Position numbers and translations under genes: made by a program
In this document: positions 21,092 to 28,519 of the stretch, one piece after another
Layout of the letters: the number at the start of each line of letters is the position of its first letter
How positions within the stretch are numbered: the stretch's first letter is position 1
Assembly (NCBI GenBank): GCA_039105265.1
Contig: JAPFFF010000003.1
Location: forward strand, 3,720,001 to 3,784,000
DNA: 64,000 nucleotides
Reading direction: 5' to 3'
Source: Tritrichomonas musculus
Lineage: Eukaryota > Parabasalia > Tritrichomonadida > Tritrichomonadidae
Notes under the pieces: generated by a model
Told to the model about the DNA's origin: nothing
Seen by the model: only the letters and a program-made list of their open reading frames with translations
The model's database searches: none

Positions 21092-22447
21092 CTAAATGTT
21101 AAAATACTTAATGTAATCTTCATTTAAGTCTCCAAATGAATTACATATGAATTTCGTATATATAATAGGTACTTCAATAATAGCTTTTTCAGCATCAGTC
21201 ATACGTTTCCTACCTTTACTATGCTTTTCTTGTGGTTCATCTTTTTTAACAGTCTGATATGGTTTTAATAACTTGCAGATTACATTTCCATTACGATACT
21301 CTAGAAACTCAGCAATTTCATTAAATACTCTTCTACGCTTCTCATGCTTTTTTTGCGTTTTGCTTTTATCGAGATGAACTAATATAATATTACCTCTATT
21401 ATAAGATAACAACCCCTTAAAACGTTGTTTATCATTGATTTCCCGCAATTTCATTTGCATTTTCCTGATATATCTCCACTCCAAATCAGTATCGTTTTGC
21501 ATTTGAGCTGGGGTATAATATATGTACTTCGTTGGTTTTACAAGATTCTTGTCATAAAAATCTGATGGGTCATAATCAAAATTCTTAAATCGAAGAGAAC
21601 TATGAGGGGTGTTATTATAGTAATCAACCATTTGTCTCATCAAATTATAATCACTTAATCTTCGCTCATCTAACCCAAAAGCATTTCTCAGAGTTCTTAT
21701 AACAGAATCAACATTTTTGTGAGCTAACGCATATGGAGAATCATTAATAATGAATCTTATAGGATAGAAATCGGTGATTGAATCTATTGTATTTTCCCAA
21801 AACTGGATGTCTTCAAATTGTAAATTGAGTAGCCTTTGGAAACGAGGTTTATAATAGTCGCTTTTTTTAAGCAGTTTTTTAAGAGTTTCCAGTTTGTGGT
21901 TCACGAGTATTTTACTTAATATTTTATCAAACTCTTTTATCCTTGCTTCTTTAATTACAGCTTTCAAGTCAAATATCAAAGTAGTTTCTCCTGTTGAAAA
22001 CCAAATGACAGCACTATTATCTTTCATCTCTTTTAATCCAGGTTCTCCATCACATTTGATAGTTTTGAATAGAAATTGTGGATATCTTATTATAATTCGT
22101 TCAAGGGAAAACCATATATTTCCTTTATCCTTTACAGGTTCAACGATTAGGTATCTTGTATTTGTATTGATGAGAACCAAATATATTTTATTTTCTTTTG
22201 TCAAATCTCTAGTATAGTATTTGCTAAACATCAAATCTGCTTCCCAACAACCTGGTTCATTAGAGAAATTTGGTTTTGATAATTCTTTACATGATTTCAA
22301 CTTGAAGTCAGGAATAAATGGTTCTGTTTTGATATCACTTTTAAAGAAAGGTTTTATGTAATTATCAATGTATTTATACTTGGATTTGAAAGGATAATTG
22401 AGTAAGGAGTTGTATTCTTTATCGTAGATTCTTACTGATTTAGTCAT
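21092..22447 (-). CDS. Retroviral-type integrase of the inner Maverick (451 aa)
   Basis: The RNase H-fold catalytic core is visible: D71 in CWEADLMF, D133 in TIKCDGEPGL, and the downstream helix with RTLRNAFG followed by MVDYYNNTPHSSL. Maverick integrases join the element's ends to new target sites with 5-6 bp duplications. The spacing is odd: about 113 residues separate D133 from the third position, against 35 in the canonical DD35E core. The residue lined up with the catalytic Glu is D247 in NVDSVIRTL. A lysine-rich C-terminal domain (KKHEKRRRVFNEIAEFLEYR) may bind DNA. The outer Maverick has a shorter homologue at 47417-48502. Confidence 0.85.
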   Translation of the reverse strand: MTKSVRIYDKEYNSLLNYPFKSKYKYIDNYIKPFFKSDIKTEPFIPDFKLKSCKELSKPNFSNEPGCWEADLMFSKYYTRDLTKENKIYLVLINTNTRYLIVEPVKDKGNIWFSLERIIIRYPQFLFKTIKCDGEPGLKEMKDNSAVIWFSTGETTLIFDLKAVIKEARIKEFDKILSKILVNHKLETLKKLLKKSDYYKPRFQRLLNLQFEDIQFWENTIDSITDFYPIRFIINDSPYALAHKNVDSVIRTLRNAFGLDERRLSDYNLMRQMVDYYNNTPHSSLRFKNFDYDPSDFYDKNLVKPTKYIYYTPAQMQNDTDLEWRYIRKMQMKLREINDKQRFKGLLSYNRGNIILVHLDKSKTQKKHEKRRRVFNEIAEFLEYRNGNVICKLLKPYQTVKKDEPQEKHSKGRKRMTDAEKAIIEVPIIYTKFICNSFGDLNEDYIKYFNI

Positions 22448-22533
22448 TTTTTTCCAAAAAAAGTATTGATATACAAAAAAATATCAATTACAGGTAAATC
22501 ATCACGTTTTTCATAAGATTTGGCGAGGGTCGG

Positions 22534-22570
22534 CAACTTTGTTGACTGGGGCAATGCCCCCGGAATTCCG
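22534..22570. repeat. Cluster of micro-palindromes downstream of the KilA-N gene
   Basis: CAAC-TTT-GTTG (22534-22544), GGGGC-AAT-GCCCC (22548-22560) and the perfect palindrome CGGAATTCCG (22561-22570) follow each other. The last is part of a longer motif, TCGAC-x-x-TCGGAATTCCG on the minus strand, repeated at 23111-23131, so copies of it stand on both sides of the C-terminal KilA-N piece. Confidence 0.6.
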
Positions 22571-22580
22571 ACCGTCGATT

Positions 22581-23335
22581 TTATTGGCTCATACTATTAA
22601 AGTATTCTTCAATTAATGTATGGAGCTTATTGAGATGCTCTATTTTGATATCAACACAGTTACCACTATTGGAAACCTTATAATCATCTGTTCCAAATGA
22701 TGCTTTTATGATATTCTTAATGTTTAAATTTGGTGTCATACTAATAGGAAGGTCATCTTTGAAGTAAAATCTTTCGTTTTCATTATTATAATGGTTAACA
22801 ACTTTTCTCCAAGTACTCTTATGACGACGACACAAATGAAGCCTAATGAAACCTTCTTTATTAATATCCTCTTTGTAAATCAAATAACGGTAATCATTCT
22901 TGTGATTTTCTGGAACTGCACGTGGTTTGAGTTCATCAATTTGTTGCTGATGTTGTTTGCGTTCACGTTCAAATTGGGAGTCTAAAAGTTTGGCAATATA
23001 GATTGCGTAAGTTGGTGATGCCCACATTGCGATATGATTGACGAGTAATCGGTGAACATAATAACCTTTCAAATCGTTAGGTAATCATTTGGTCATAAGA
23101 TTTTTGGTAACCTCGGAATTCCGAGGGTCGATTTTTGAGACTCAAATTCTTGTAATAACTCTTTTGTTGTCTGATTTTCAAACCAATGATAAGCTTGTTT
23201 GTTGGATTGGCATGCAGTTATTATACTTTGCATTTGGTACATTTCATCTTTGATTGAATGTATGATGCGTAAATGTGCATTATATTGAATAAATTCGTAG
23301 TCATCATTAATTCGTTCTACGTTTATTGAAGCCAT
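22581..23335 (-). pseudogene. KilA-N domain protein, frame broken in the middle of the domain
   Basis: The first piece (23093-23335, 80 aa, ATG start) carries the first half of a KilA-N domain: YNAHLRIIHSIKDEMYQMQS, then HWFENQTTKELLQEFES. The second piece (22581-23072) opens without an ATG and continues exactly with the second half, GYYVHRLLVNHIAMWASPTY. A C-terminal region follows that resembles the domain usually found after KilA-N in large DNA viruses. KilA-N proteins bind DNA and are common in phages and large DNA viruses. The frame changes by one base between 23072 and about 23126, precisely where a 16-bp perfect palindrome sits. The outer Maverick has no counterpart. Confidence 0.8.
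23111..23126. repeat. 16-bp perfect palindrome at the KilA-N frame break
   Basis: CCTCGGAATTCCGAGG lies inside the coding sequence of the N-terminal KilA-N piece, about 20-50 bp before the frame change. A further dyad TTTGAG-A-CTCAAA follows at 23134-23146. Sixteen inserted bases would shift a frame, which makes the palindrome a candidate cause of the break. Confidence 0.65.
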
Positions 23336-23389
23336 TTGTTCTGGAGATAAAAAATTATTTTAAAAATAGATTTGCAAAAAAATGTGGGG

Positions 23390-23405
23390 ACAGCAATTTT
23401 GCTGT
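23390..23405. repeat. Micro-palindrome ACAGCAA-TT-TTGCTGT
   Basis: A 7-bp stem just after the stop codon of the major capsid gene (23431) on the minus strand; it may be a 3'-end hairpin. Confidence 0.5.
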
Positions 23406-23430
23406 ACCGGCAAATCCTATGAAAATCAAT

Positions 23431-25473
23431 TTACTCATTAACTTGACTGCCAGCTGGCGTTTCATCATCAACATATTCCAATCCATTAAGTGAAAGTTTA
23501 AAGTATGTATCTCTTGTGAGCCATAATTGAGTTGGAGGTGGATGCACTGTACCTTCTTCGTTAACATTATAGTAAGTATCATTTGGACCTGTATATATTG
23601 GTTGACCATTTACTTGAACTTGAATATTTCCAAATCCACCATCCAAACCATCATAGCAATATCCTGCTGAAGCACGTTCTGTTTGAATATTGAAAACAAA
23701 GCTAGAAGCATCACTTAAAGTATTTCTATAACGAACTCCATTTGCATCATTCTTTGGCATTGTCATACTATCTTCAAATTCTTTTGTGCATTGTAATGTG
23801 ATTCCATCAAGGTCTCCAGCAGTTAATTGATTTTCAAAGAATCTTGCACCAATTGTGCTAACATTTTCATCTGGGAAGTTCTTACCACCAATATTGAGAT
23901 AACAATTTTGATATACTGGATTTTCGAAAACAGTGAGGTCATTATGATGTTTTGGAAACATAATCGACATTGTAGTAACATTAATTAATGGGATATTCAA
24001 AGTAGATTTGATACCATTTGCGGCAGGAGCGATTGGGAATGAATGGTAATCAACTTTTTGGGATGGTATTATAATTCCTTCACGAAGAATATTTTCAATA
24101 CCTCTGCGAGTAGATTCACAGACACCATATCCTTGCATATTTGATTTACATAATGTGATTGTCATTCTGTTTACAGTTAATGTAGCTTTCTGTGATGAAT
24201 ATGTTTCGTTGTGAAGTTGTGATTTAGCATCATGAATTGCTTGAAGAGTCTGTTTAGCAGAAACAATTGGTGTTTTAACAATTTGCCAAGCATAATATCT
24301 TCCATTTTTGTCAGCATGATTTAATGGTGGTAATGTTACAGCAGGATTATGTATACATATTTCTTCATCAGTTGCACCTGGTTGTAATCCAAATTCTTCA
24401 AATTCTTCCTTTGTGTAACTGAAATTGAATTCCAAATCTGTAAGAATATCAGTGTAACCAGTACTTCCATCATCATTATCCCATTGTTCACCAATTCGAT
24501 ATTGAATCTTATACTTGATAGGTGTTGGGGTTGGTTCAGGAGATGGAGACGGTGATGGGTCAGGTGTTGGAGATGGTGATGGGTCTGGTGTTGGAGATGG
24601 GTCTGGAGATGGAGCACCAGGACCTGGAATTATAGCTTCATTACCAATTTGTGTAAATTGATGTTTCAAGTGACCGCGGGCCTTTATTTCTTTCAATCTT
24701 TCTAATTCTGCAGATGAGATACTATCATTATCTTCTAGATAAGCTTTTGTTTCAGCAACAGTATAAGGGTCTATAGCGGCCCAAACTAATCCTGCGGGTG
24801 ATACTTGGAAACGAATTGATAAATCACCTATGATACCATTAGGGAATAAATCGAATGCTTGTAATGCAAGTAAATCATCGAATGGTACGTTTAAATCAAA
24901 TTCAACTTGGGATTTACCATTAGATTTGAATGAATTGAGGTTAACATAAGCACCAGCAACAGTTTGTGAATAATTTGAAACGTTTTCCCAAAGTGAATGT
25001 ACAAAACGCCTACGTTTCTTCTCAGTCTCTGGTTTAACAGTGGAATACAAAAACCCTTCACGAATACATTCATTTTGCTGATATCCAACGTTTACATTAT
25101 TATGGAGAATCTCCAAACGGTCAAACAATTGATTGGAAGATTTGAGCCCGACAAATAATTTGTAGAAGTTATTTGGGTCATCAATTTGTTGTAATTTTGC
25201 TAAATCAGTATTGAGTTGTAAATCTAGTTTGATGTGAAAGGTGAGGAATCCTTTATCAACATCACTAATGAAGTGGTCAGGATGTGTTAAACTGATTTGG
25301 GAATACTGTCCTTGATGAAATGGTGCAGGTTGGTCATGACAATCAACAGTTCTGAATGAAAATGAGCGTGTACCATCATTAGTGTTAATCATTTCACGCA
25401 TCTTATTAAAAGTGTCAAGTACATTCCCAGCTTCGATTTTGTAATTATGTGCTCTTTCGTTGCGATACAACAT
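23431..25473 (-). CDS. Major capsid protein candidate of the inner Maverick (680 aa)
   Basis: Length, position and strand pattern fit the double-jelly-roll major capsid protein of Polintons. A start SFSFRTVDCHDQPAPFH leads into alternating strands (GFLTFHIKLDLQL, SQVEFDLNVPFDDL, GDLSIRFQVSP). A conserved-looking late region FENPVYQNCYLNIGGKNFP matches FRNPQFKLFQLNCGGYGNIP in the outer capsid candidate. An unusual Pro-rich linker (residues about 285-317, PSPDPSPTPDPSPSP) interrupts the protein. A TCATA initiator-like motif lies directly before the ATG at 25473. The gene starts 51 bp from the divergent virion-type gene at 25525. Confidence 0.75.
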   Translation of the reverse strand: MLYRNERAHNYKIEAGNVLDTFNKMREMINTNDGTRSFSFRTVDCHDQPAPFHQGQYSQISLTHPDHFISDVDKGFLTFHIKLDLQLNTDLAKLQQIDDPNNFYKLFVGLKSSNQLFDRLEILHNNVNVGYQQNECIREGFLYSTVKPETEKKRRRFVHSLWENVSNYSQTVAGAYVNLNSFKSNGKSQVEFDLNVPFDDLLALQAFDLFPNGIIGDLSIRFQVSPAGLVWAAIDPYTVAETKAYLEDNDSISSAELERLKEIKARGHLKHQFTQIGNEAIIPGPGAPSPDPSPTPDPSPSPTPDPSPSPSPEPTPTPIKYKIQYRIGEQWDNDDGSTGYTDILTDLEFNFSYTKEEFEEFGLQPGATDEEICIHNPAVTLPPLNHADKNGRYYAWQIVKTPIVSAKQTLQAIHDAKSQLHNETYSSQKATLTVNRMTITLCKSNMQGYGVCESTRRGIENILREGIIIPSQKVDYHSFPIAPAANGIKSTLNIPLINVTTMSIMFPKHHNDLTVFENPVYQNCYLNIGGKNFPDENVSTIGARFFENQLTAGDLDGITLQCTKEFEDSMTMPKNDANGVRYRNTLSDASSFVFNIQTERASAGYCYDGLDGGFGNIQVQVNGQPIYTGPNDTYYNVNEEGTVHPPPTQLWLTRDTYFKLSLNGLEYVDDETPAGSQVNE

Positions 25474-25524
25474 TTATGATACAAAAAAAGTACTTATTAC
25501 AGGACTTTTTTCATTATAAAAACA

Positions 25525-25779
25525 ATGGGTATCGGAATCTTCAAGAAAATGAAAAATGCTTTTAAATCAGTTGGCAATACAATTAAGAATGTTGCAACTA
25601 AAGTCGGTAAAGCGCTTCCTAAAGTTGTTGAAATTGGTAAAAGAGTTACCAGTGCGGTAAAGCCTGTTTTAGGTGATATACCTCTTATTGGAGACACTAT
25701 AAGAGCAATTGACACAGGGTTGAATGTTGTCGATAGAGGAATGAGAATTGGTAAGAGCTTGATAAATGAAGTAGAATAA
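25525..25779 (+). CDS. Small amphipathic/glycine-rich virion-type protein (84 aa), inner Maverick
   Basis: The protein is made of amphipathic helices and glycine-containing hydrophobic stretches (MGIGIFKKMKNAFKSVGNTI, KPVLGDIPLIGDTIRAIDTG). This composition resembles adenovirus protein VI-like membrane-active proteins and the PX-type proteins of Polintons. The outer element has a longer, similar protein at 46001-46531 with FGKFINNAWNSVKSGFGKVS. It is divergent from the capsid gene and has a TCATT initiator-like motif 13 bp before the ATG. Role as an internal capsid or membrane-lytic protein is inference. Confidence 0.6.
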   Translation: MGIGIFKKMKNAFKSVGNTIKNVATKVGKALPKVVEIGKRVTSAVKPVLGDIPLIGDTIRAIDTGLNVVDRGMRIGKSLINEVE

Positions 25780-25805
25780 AAACAAAAAAATTTTTTTGAA
25801 AATAA

Positions 25806-26252
25806 ATGGAATTGGAAGTAATTAACGAAATAACTGAAGAAACAAAAAACTTCAAATCCATCGAAGAATTTAATTTGTTCTACCAGAAGCACAAGGACGA
25901 GATGAATGGACGCACCACACAGTACCTCAATAGAGTATATAAGATTATTACCCCCGATGGTGTTGAATATAGAATAACAAAAAAGAATTGTTCGAAAGAA
26001 GGAAATAAGAGAGTTGGGGGTGATATATTTCTAAAAAAAGTGTTTAAAAAGGAAGACCTAAAAGAGTTAGAACAAGATGTTATCAGAGCTGATATTGAAA
26101 GTGTAAAGGATGAGATTAAGCAGATGATATCGCGCATTCATGCGAATGAGCTTCTAGCGAATCGCATTGAGCAATCAGAGAAAAAAATAATAGAACTAAC
26201 ATCAACTGTGAATCAGATAGCTAAATATATTAATACTATGAATAATATGTAG
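25806..26252 (+). CDS. Unknown protein with C-terminal coiled coil (148 aa), inner Maverick
   Basis: No family is recognised. The N-terminal half contains YKIITPDGVEYRITKKNCSK, which looks like a small beta-domain. The C-terminal half is a long heptad coiled coil (LEQDVIRADIESVKDEIKQM to LTSTVNQIAKYIN). It follows the 84-aa gene by 26 bp on the same strand and ends 1 bp before the stop of the convergent 77-aa gene. Confidence 0.6.
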   Translation: MELEVINEITEETKNFKSIEEFNLFYQKHKDEMNGRTTQYLNRVYKIITPDGVEYRITKKNCSKEGNKRVGGDIFLKKVFKKEDLKELEQDVIRADIESVKDEIKQMISRIHANELLANRIEQSEKKIIELTSTVNQIAKYINTMNNM

Positions 26253-26253
26253 C

Positions 26254-26487
26254 TTAAATCTTACTATTAATTGGGACCACTGAATGGTTTAAAGAATATG
26301 TATGATAGTTGAGTTTTTTTGTAGTTATTGGAGGCTTTTCATGGTTTATAGTTCCCTTCAAATCTCTCTTCTTGATTATAGGTGCAGAATTGATTCTGGT
26401 ACGCTCTTTTTGCATTTCCAATTGAAGTCTATCGTAGAAATTCATTCTTTTATCATCTCTTATCGTGCGTCTCTGTTGAAAAGACAT
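26254..26487 (-). CDS. Unknown small basic protein (77 aa), inner Maverick
   Basis: A short, Arg/Lys-rich frame (MSFQQRRTIRDDKRMNFYDR) with an ATG, divergent by 16 bp from the next gene and filling an otherwise empty gap. No family is recognised. Its reality rests on tight packing with its neighbours. Confidence 0.45.
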   Translation of the reverse strand: MSFQQRRTIRDDKRMNFYDRLQLEMQKERTRINSAPIIKKRDLKGTINHEKPPITTKKLNYHTYSLNHSVVPINSKI

Positions 26488-26503
26488 TTTTGTATTGAAA
26501 TAA

Positions 26504-26734
26504 ATGACTGAATTAAGTGATTATAAGAGGGAAATTCCTGAACTTAAAAGAATCAAACGAGCGCTAAAAGAGAAATGCTACGACTATAAACAGCATCTCA
26601 ATAACGTAAAATCAGGTATGCTTGGCTCAAATGGATTAGCAGTAAGAGAATCGTTAATTGAAGATATTGAATCTTTAAAAGAGAAAGTTCACAAACTCGA
26701 AAAAGAATTTGATAGATTAACGAATAAAGAGTAA
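26504..26734 (+). CDS. Small coiled-coil protein (76 aa), inner Maverick
   Basis: Almost the whole protein is helical with heptads (ESLKEKVHKLEKEFDRLTNK). It starts with ATG at 26504 and ends 27 bp before the next gene's ATG. No family is recognised; it may be a dimerisation or scaffold protein. Confidence 0.5.
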   Translation: MTELSDYKREIPELKRIKRALKEKCYDYKQHLNNVKSGMLGSNGLAVRESLIEDIESLKEKVHKLEKEFDRLTNKE

Positions 26735-26761
26735 GATGTATAGAGATTTTTTTGCACTGAA

Positions 26762-27374
26762 ATGTCAAGTATTTGAATAAAGCACGTATATTGAGCTCAG
26801 AAAACGATGCAAGTGTAAAACAGAGTCAAGAAACAAATATAGAAATCAAATTAGCTCCTCAAAGAGGAAGTGCAGTAGCATATCCACAAATACCGCAACC
26901 ACAAAATGTAAATTTTACTATACCACAGACCCCACAGGAGGGGTTTGCTTCTCAATACATACCTCAAACCAACAGTGTTGCCCAAGACAGCACCGTAGGT
27001 GAGTCTTCCTTTGGAAAGAACACCGAGGAATTGCAGATTTAGGAAATGAGTTGGATTCACTTGAAAAGAAAAACAAATTTTTGGAGTTGCTTGTTGGGAT
27101 GTATGAGAATAACCCATTAAAGGTAAACTCTTATGTGGTATGTAAATCGACATTATTAATGGATATGATAAAGCTGTTGACAGATTGTGATAAAGTTGAT
27201 TTGGTTATTGAAGATGAAGAACCTGGTTGTTGTGTTGCTAGTGTTGCAAAACTGATAAAGATTGATAAGATATTAATCACTAAAGATGGTAAATCCGAAG
27301 AACTAAAATACTGCTACAATCATGTCTATACAGAGTTTGTCAAATATGCAATATCACTCAAATATTGTTGTTAA
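26762..27374 (+). pseudogene. GCC-motif Maverick protein, inner copy broken into three frames
   Basis: The end, DLVIEDEEPGCCVASVAKLI then KIDKILITKDGKSEELK, aligns with ISLDEDVGCCAGKANPIRKI and DSIKIVNDNGEVCTDFK in the intact 175-aa outer gene at 41001-41528. The inner gene starts with an ATG at 26762 that stops after four codons. It continues without an ATG in a second frame (about 26761-27042, LNKARILSSENDASVKQSQE) and again in a third frame (about 27030-27374). At least two frame changes are therefore needed for one protein. I do not know the function; the shared GCC motif and position near the packaging ATPase suggest a virion or packaging role at most. Confidence 0.7.
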
Positions 27375-27394
27375 TTACTTTTTCTTTATAAAAA

Positions 27395-27526
27395 ATGTTT
27401 TGTGAGATACTTTTATGTATGATTCTAGCTGTTAATGTTATGGAGTTATTTGTGATAATATCAGCATTGAAACCTGATGAACCACCTGAATTAAGTGAAG
27501 AGATGCGACAGAAACTTTATTGCTAA
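27395..27526 (+). CDS. Tiny single-pass membrane protein (43 aa), inner Maverick
   Basis: An ATG at 27395 opens 43 codons that end with TAA at 27524-27526, 3 bp before the ATPase ATG. The first 25 residues (FCEILLCMILAVNVMELFVI and onward) are hydrophobic with two cysteines, followed by a charged tail LKPDEPPELSEEMRQK. The layout fits a type III or tail-out membrane protein. It fills the gap between two same-strand genes exactly. There is no homologue I can name, and a frame this short may be chance. Confidence 0.45.
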   Translation: MFCEILLCMILAVNVMELFVIISALKPDEPPELSEEMRQKLYC

Positions 27527-27529
27527 GAA

Positions 27530-28438
27530 ATGCTTAAACCTACAAAGTTTGATTATTCGACAGTGTTTTTTTCAGATTCTAGTGATTCAGAAGAGCTATT
27601 TACTGAACCTCAGGTAAAACCCTTTTTTAACATCGACATTGAGATGAGTAAAGCGTATAAAAAAAATGAATCCAAGATATTGAGTGAATCTATTAGACCA
27701 ATTGCTAATGGTATCTACGCAAATTATAATTCATTGAACATCATTGTTGGAGCTCAAGGAAAGGGTAAATCTCATATTGTATTGCGTGATATTATTCAAA
27801 TATCAAGAATCCCTGGTGCTGCTCATTTAATTGTTTATATTAGTAAGAACGGAGTGATAAATGATTCAACATTTGAGGCCCAGCGAGAATTGATTAAACT
27901 TCCTGTGAAAGTCATATCTGATTCAAATGCTGAGAATTACTTAAAAGAACTTGATTTATGGAAAGAATTGTATGATAAATACGTTAATAATAATACTCGA
28001 TTAGATGACAGCTCTGCTGGCCCAAGCTTTGCTTGTGAAGAGAAGATAAATAAGATGCTCTCCTTTTTATGTATTTCACAGTTGAATTTAATAAAATCTC
28101 CTCTAAATACCATCATTTTATGTGAGGATTTCATTAAATCAAAGCTATTGAAATCAGCTTATTTTACCAATTATATCACTCAATTACGACACAAACATTC
28201 TATTGTCTATGTTAATGTTCAATTCTTTAAAGCAATACCGACGGATTACAAGAATAATTGCACATCTTTCTTCATATTTAATGGATTCTCACGACAGAAA
28301 ATGGGTTATATATATCAACAAGTTGTTATGCCAATTGAATTCGAAGATTTGTGGAGGAGATATTGTTGTATGAAAAACCATGATTTCATCTTGGTGAACA
28401 CACGAGAAGGTAGTATAGAGTTTATTAGTTGTGTGTAA
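27530..28438 (+). CDS. A32-like packaging ATPase of the inner Maverick (302 aa)
   Basis: Walker A is GAQGKGKS at residues 74-81 within LNIIVGAQGKGKSHIV. Walker B is NTIILCED around residues 193-200. The rest fits FtsK/HerA-type (poxvirus A32-like) ATPases, which pump DNA into capsids. An FtsK-like sensor region, RHKHSIVYVNVQFFKAIP, follows Walker B. A GC-rich micro-palindrome (28023-28035) lies inside the coding frame and codes for GPSFACEE, a likely small insertion between Walker A and B. The outer element has a diverged homologue at 46549-47406. Confidence 0.85.
   Translation: MLKPTKFDYSTVFFSDSSDSEELFTEPQVKPFFNIDIEMSKAYKKNESKILSESIRPIANGIYANYNSLNIIVGAQGKGKSHIVLRDIIQISRIPGAAHLIVYISKNGVINDSTFEAQRELIKLPVKVISDSNAENYLKELDLWKELYDKYVNNNTRLDDSSAGPSFACEEKINKMLSFLCISQLNLIKSPLNTIILCEDFIKSKLLKSAYFTNYITQLRHKHSIVYVNVQFFKAIPTDYKNNCTSFFIFNGFSRQKMGYIYQQVVMPIEFEDLWRRYCCMKNHDFILVNTREGSIEFISCV
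28023..28035. repeat. Micro-palindrome CAAGC-TTT-GCTTG in the ATPase gene
   Basis: It shares GGCCCAAGCTT-GCTTG with the copy at 19721-19736 inside another gene and in another reading frame, so the similarity is at DNA level, not protein level. Confidence 0.6.
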
Positions 28439-28452
28439 AAAAATCAAAAGGT

Positions 28453-28475
28453 GGTGAAACTTCACCTGTTCACCT
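28453..28475. terminator. Palindrome between convergent genes, inner Maverick
   Basis: GGTGAA-AC-TTCACC (28453-28466) is followed by TGTTCACCT. It lies in the 81-bp gap between the ends of the ATPase gene and the polymerase gene. The same layout (a dyad followed by CCTGTTCACCC) occurs between convergent genes in the outer Maverick at 40660-40682. A role in 3'-end formation is inferred from place and recurrence only. Confidence 0.4.
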
Positions 28476-28519
28476 CAACAACATTTTCGGCAAATAAAGC
28501 TATCAAATCTTGAGTATAC

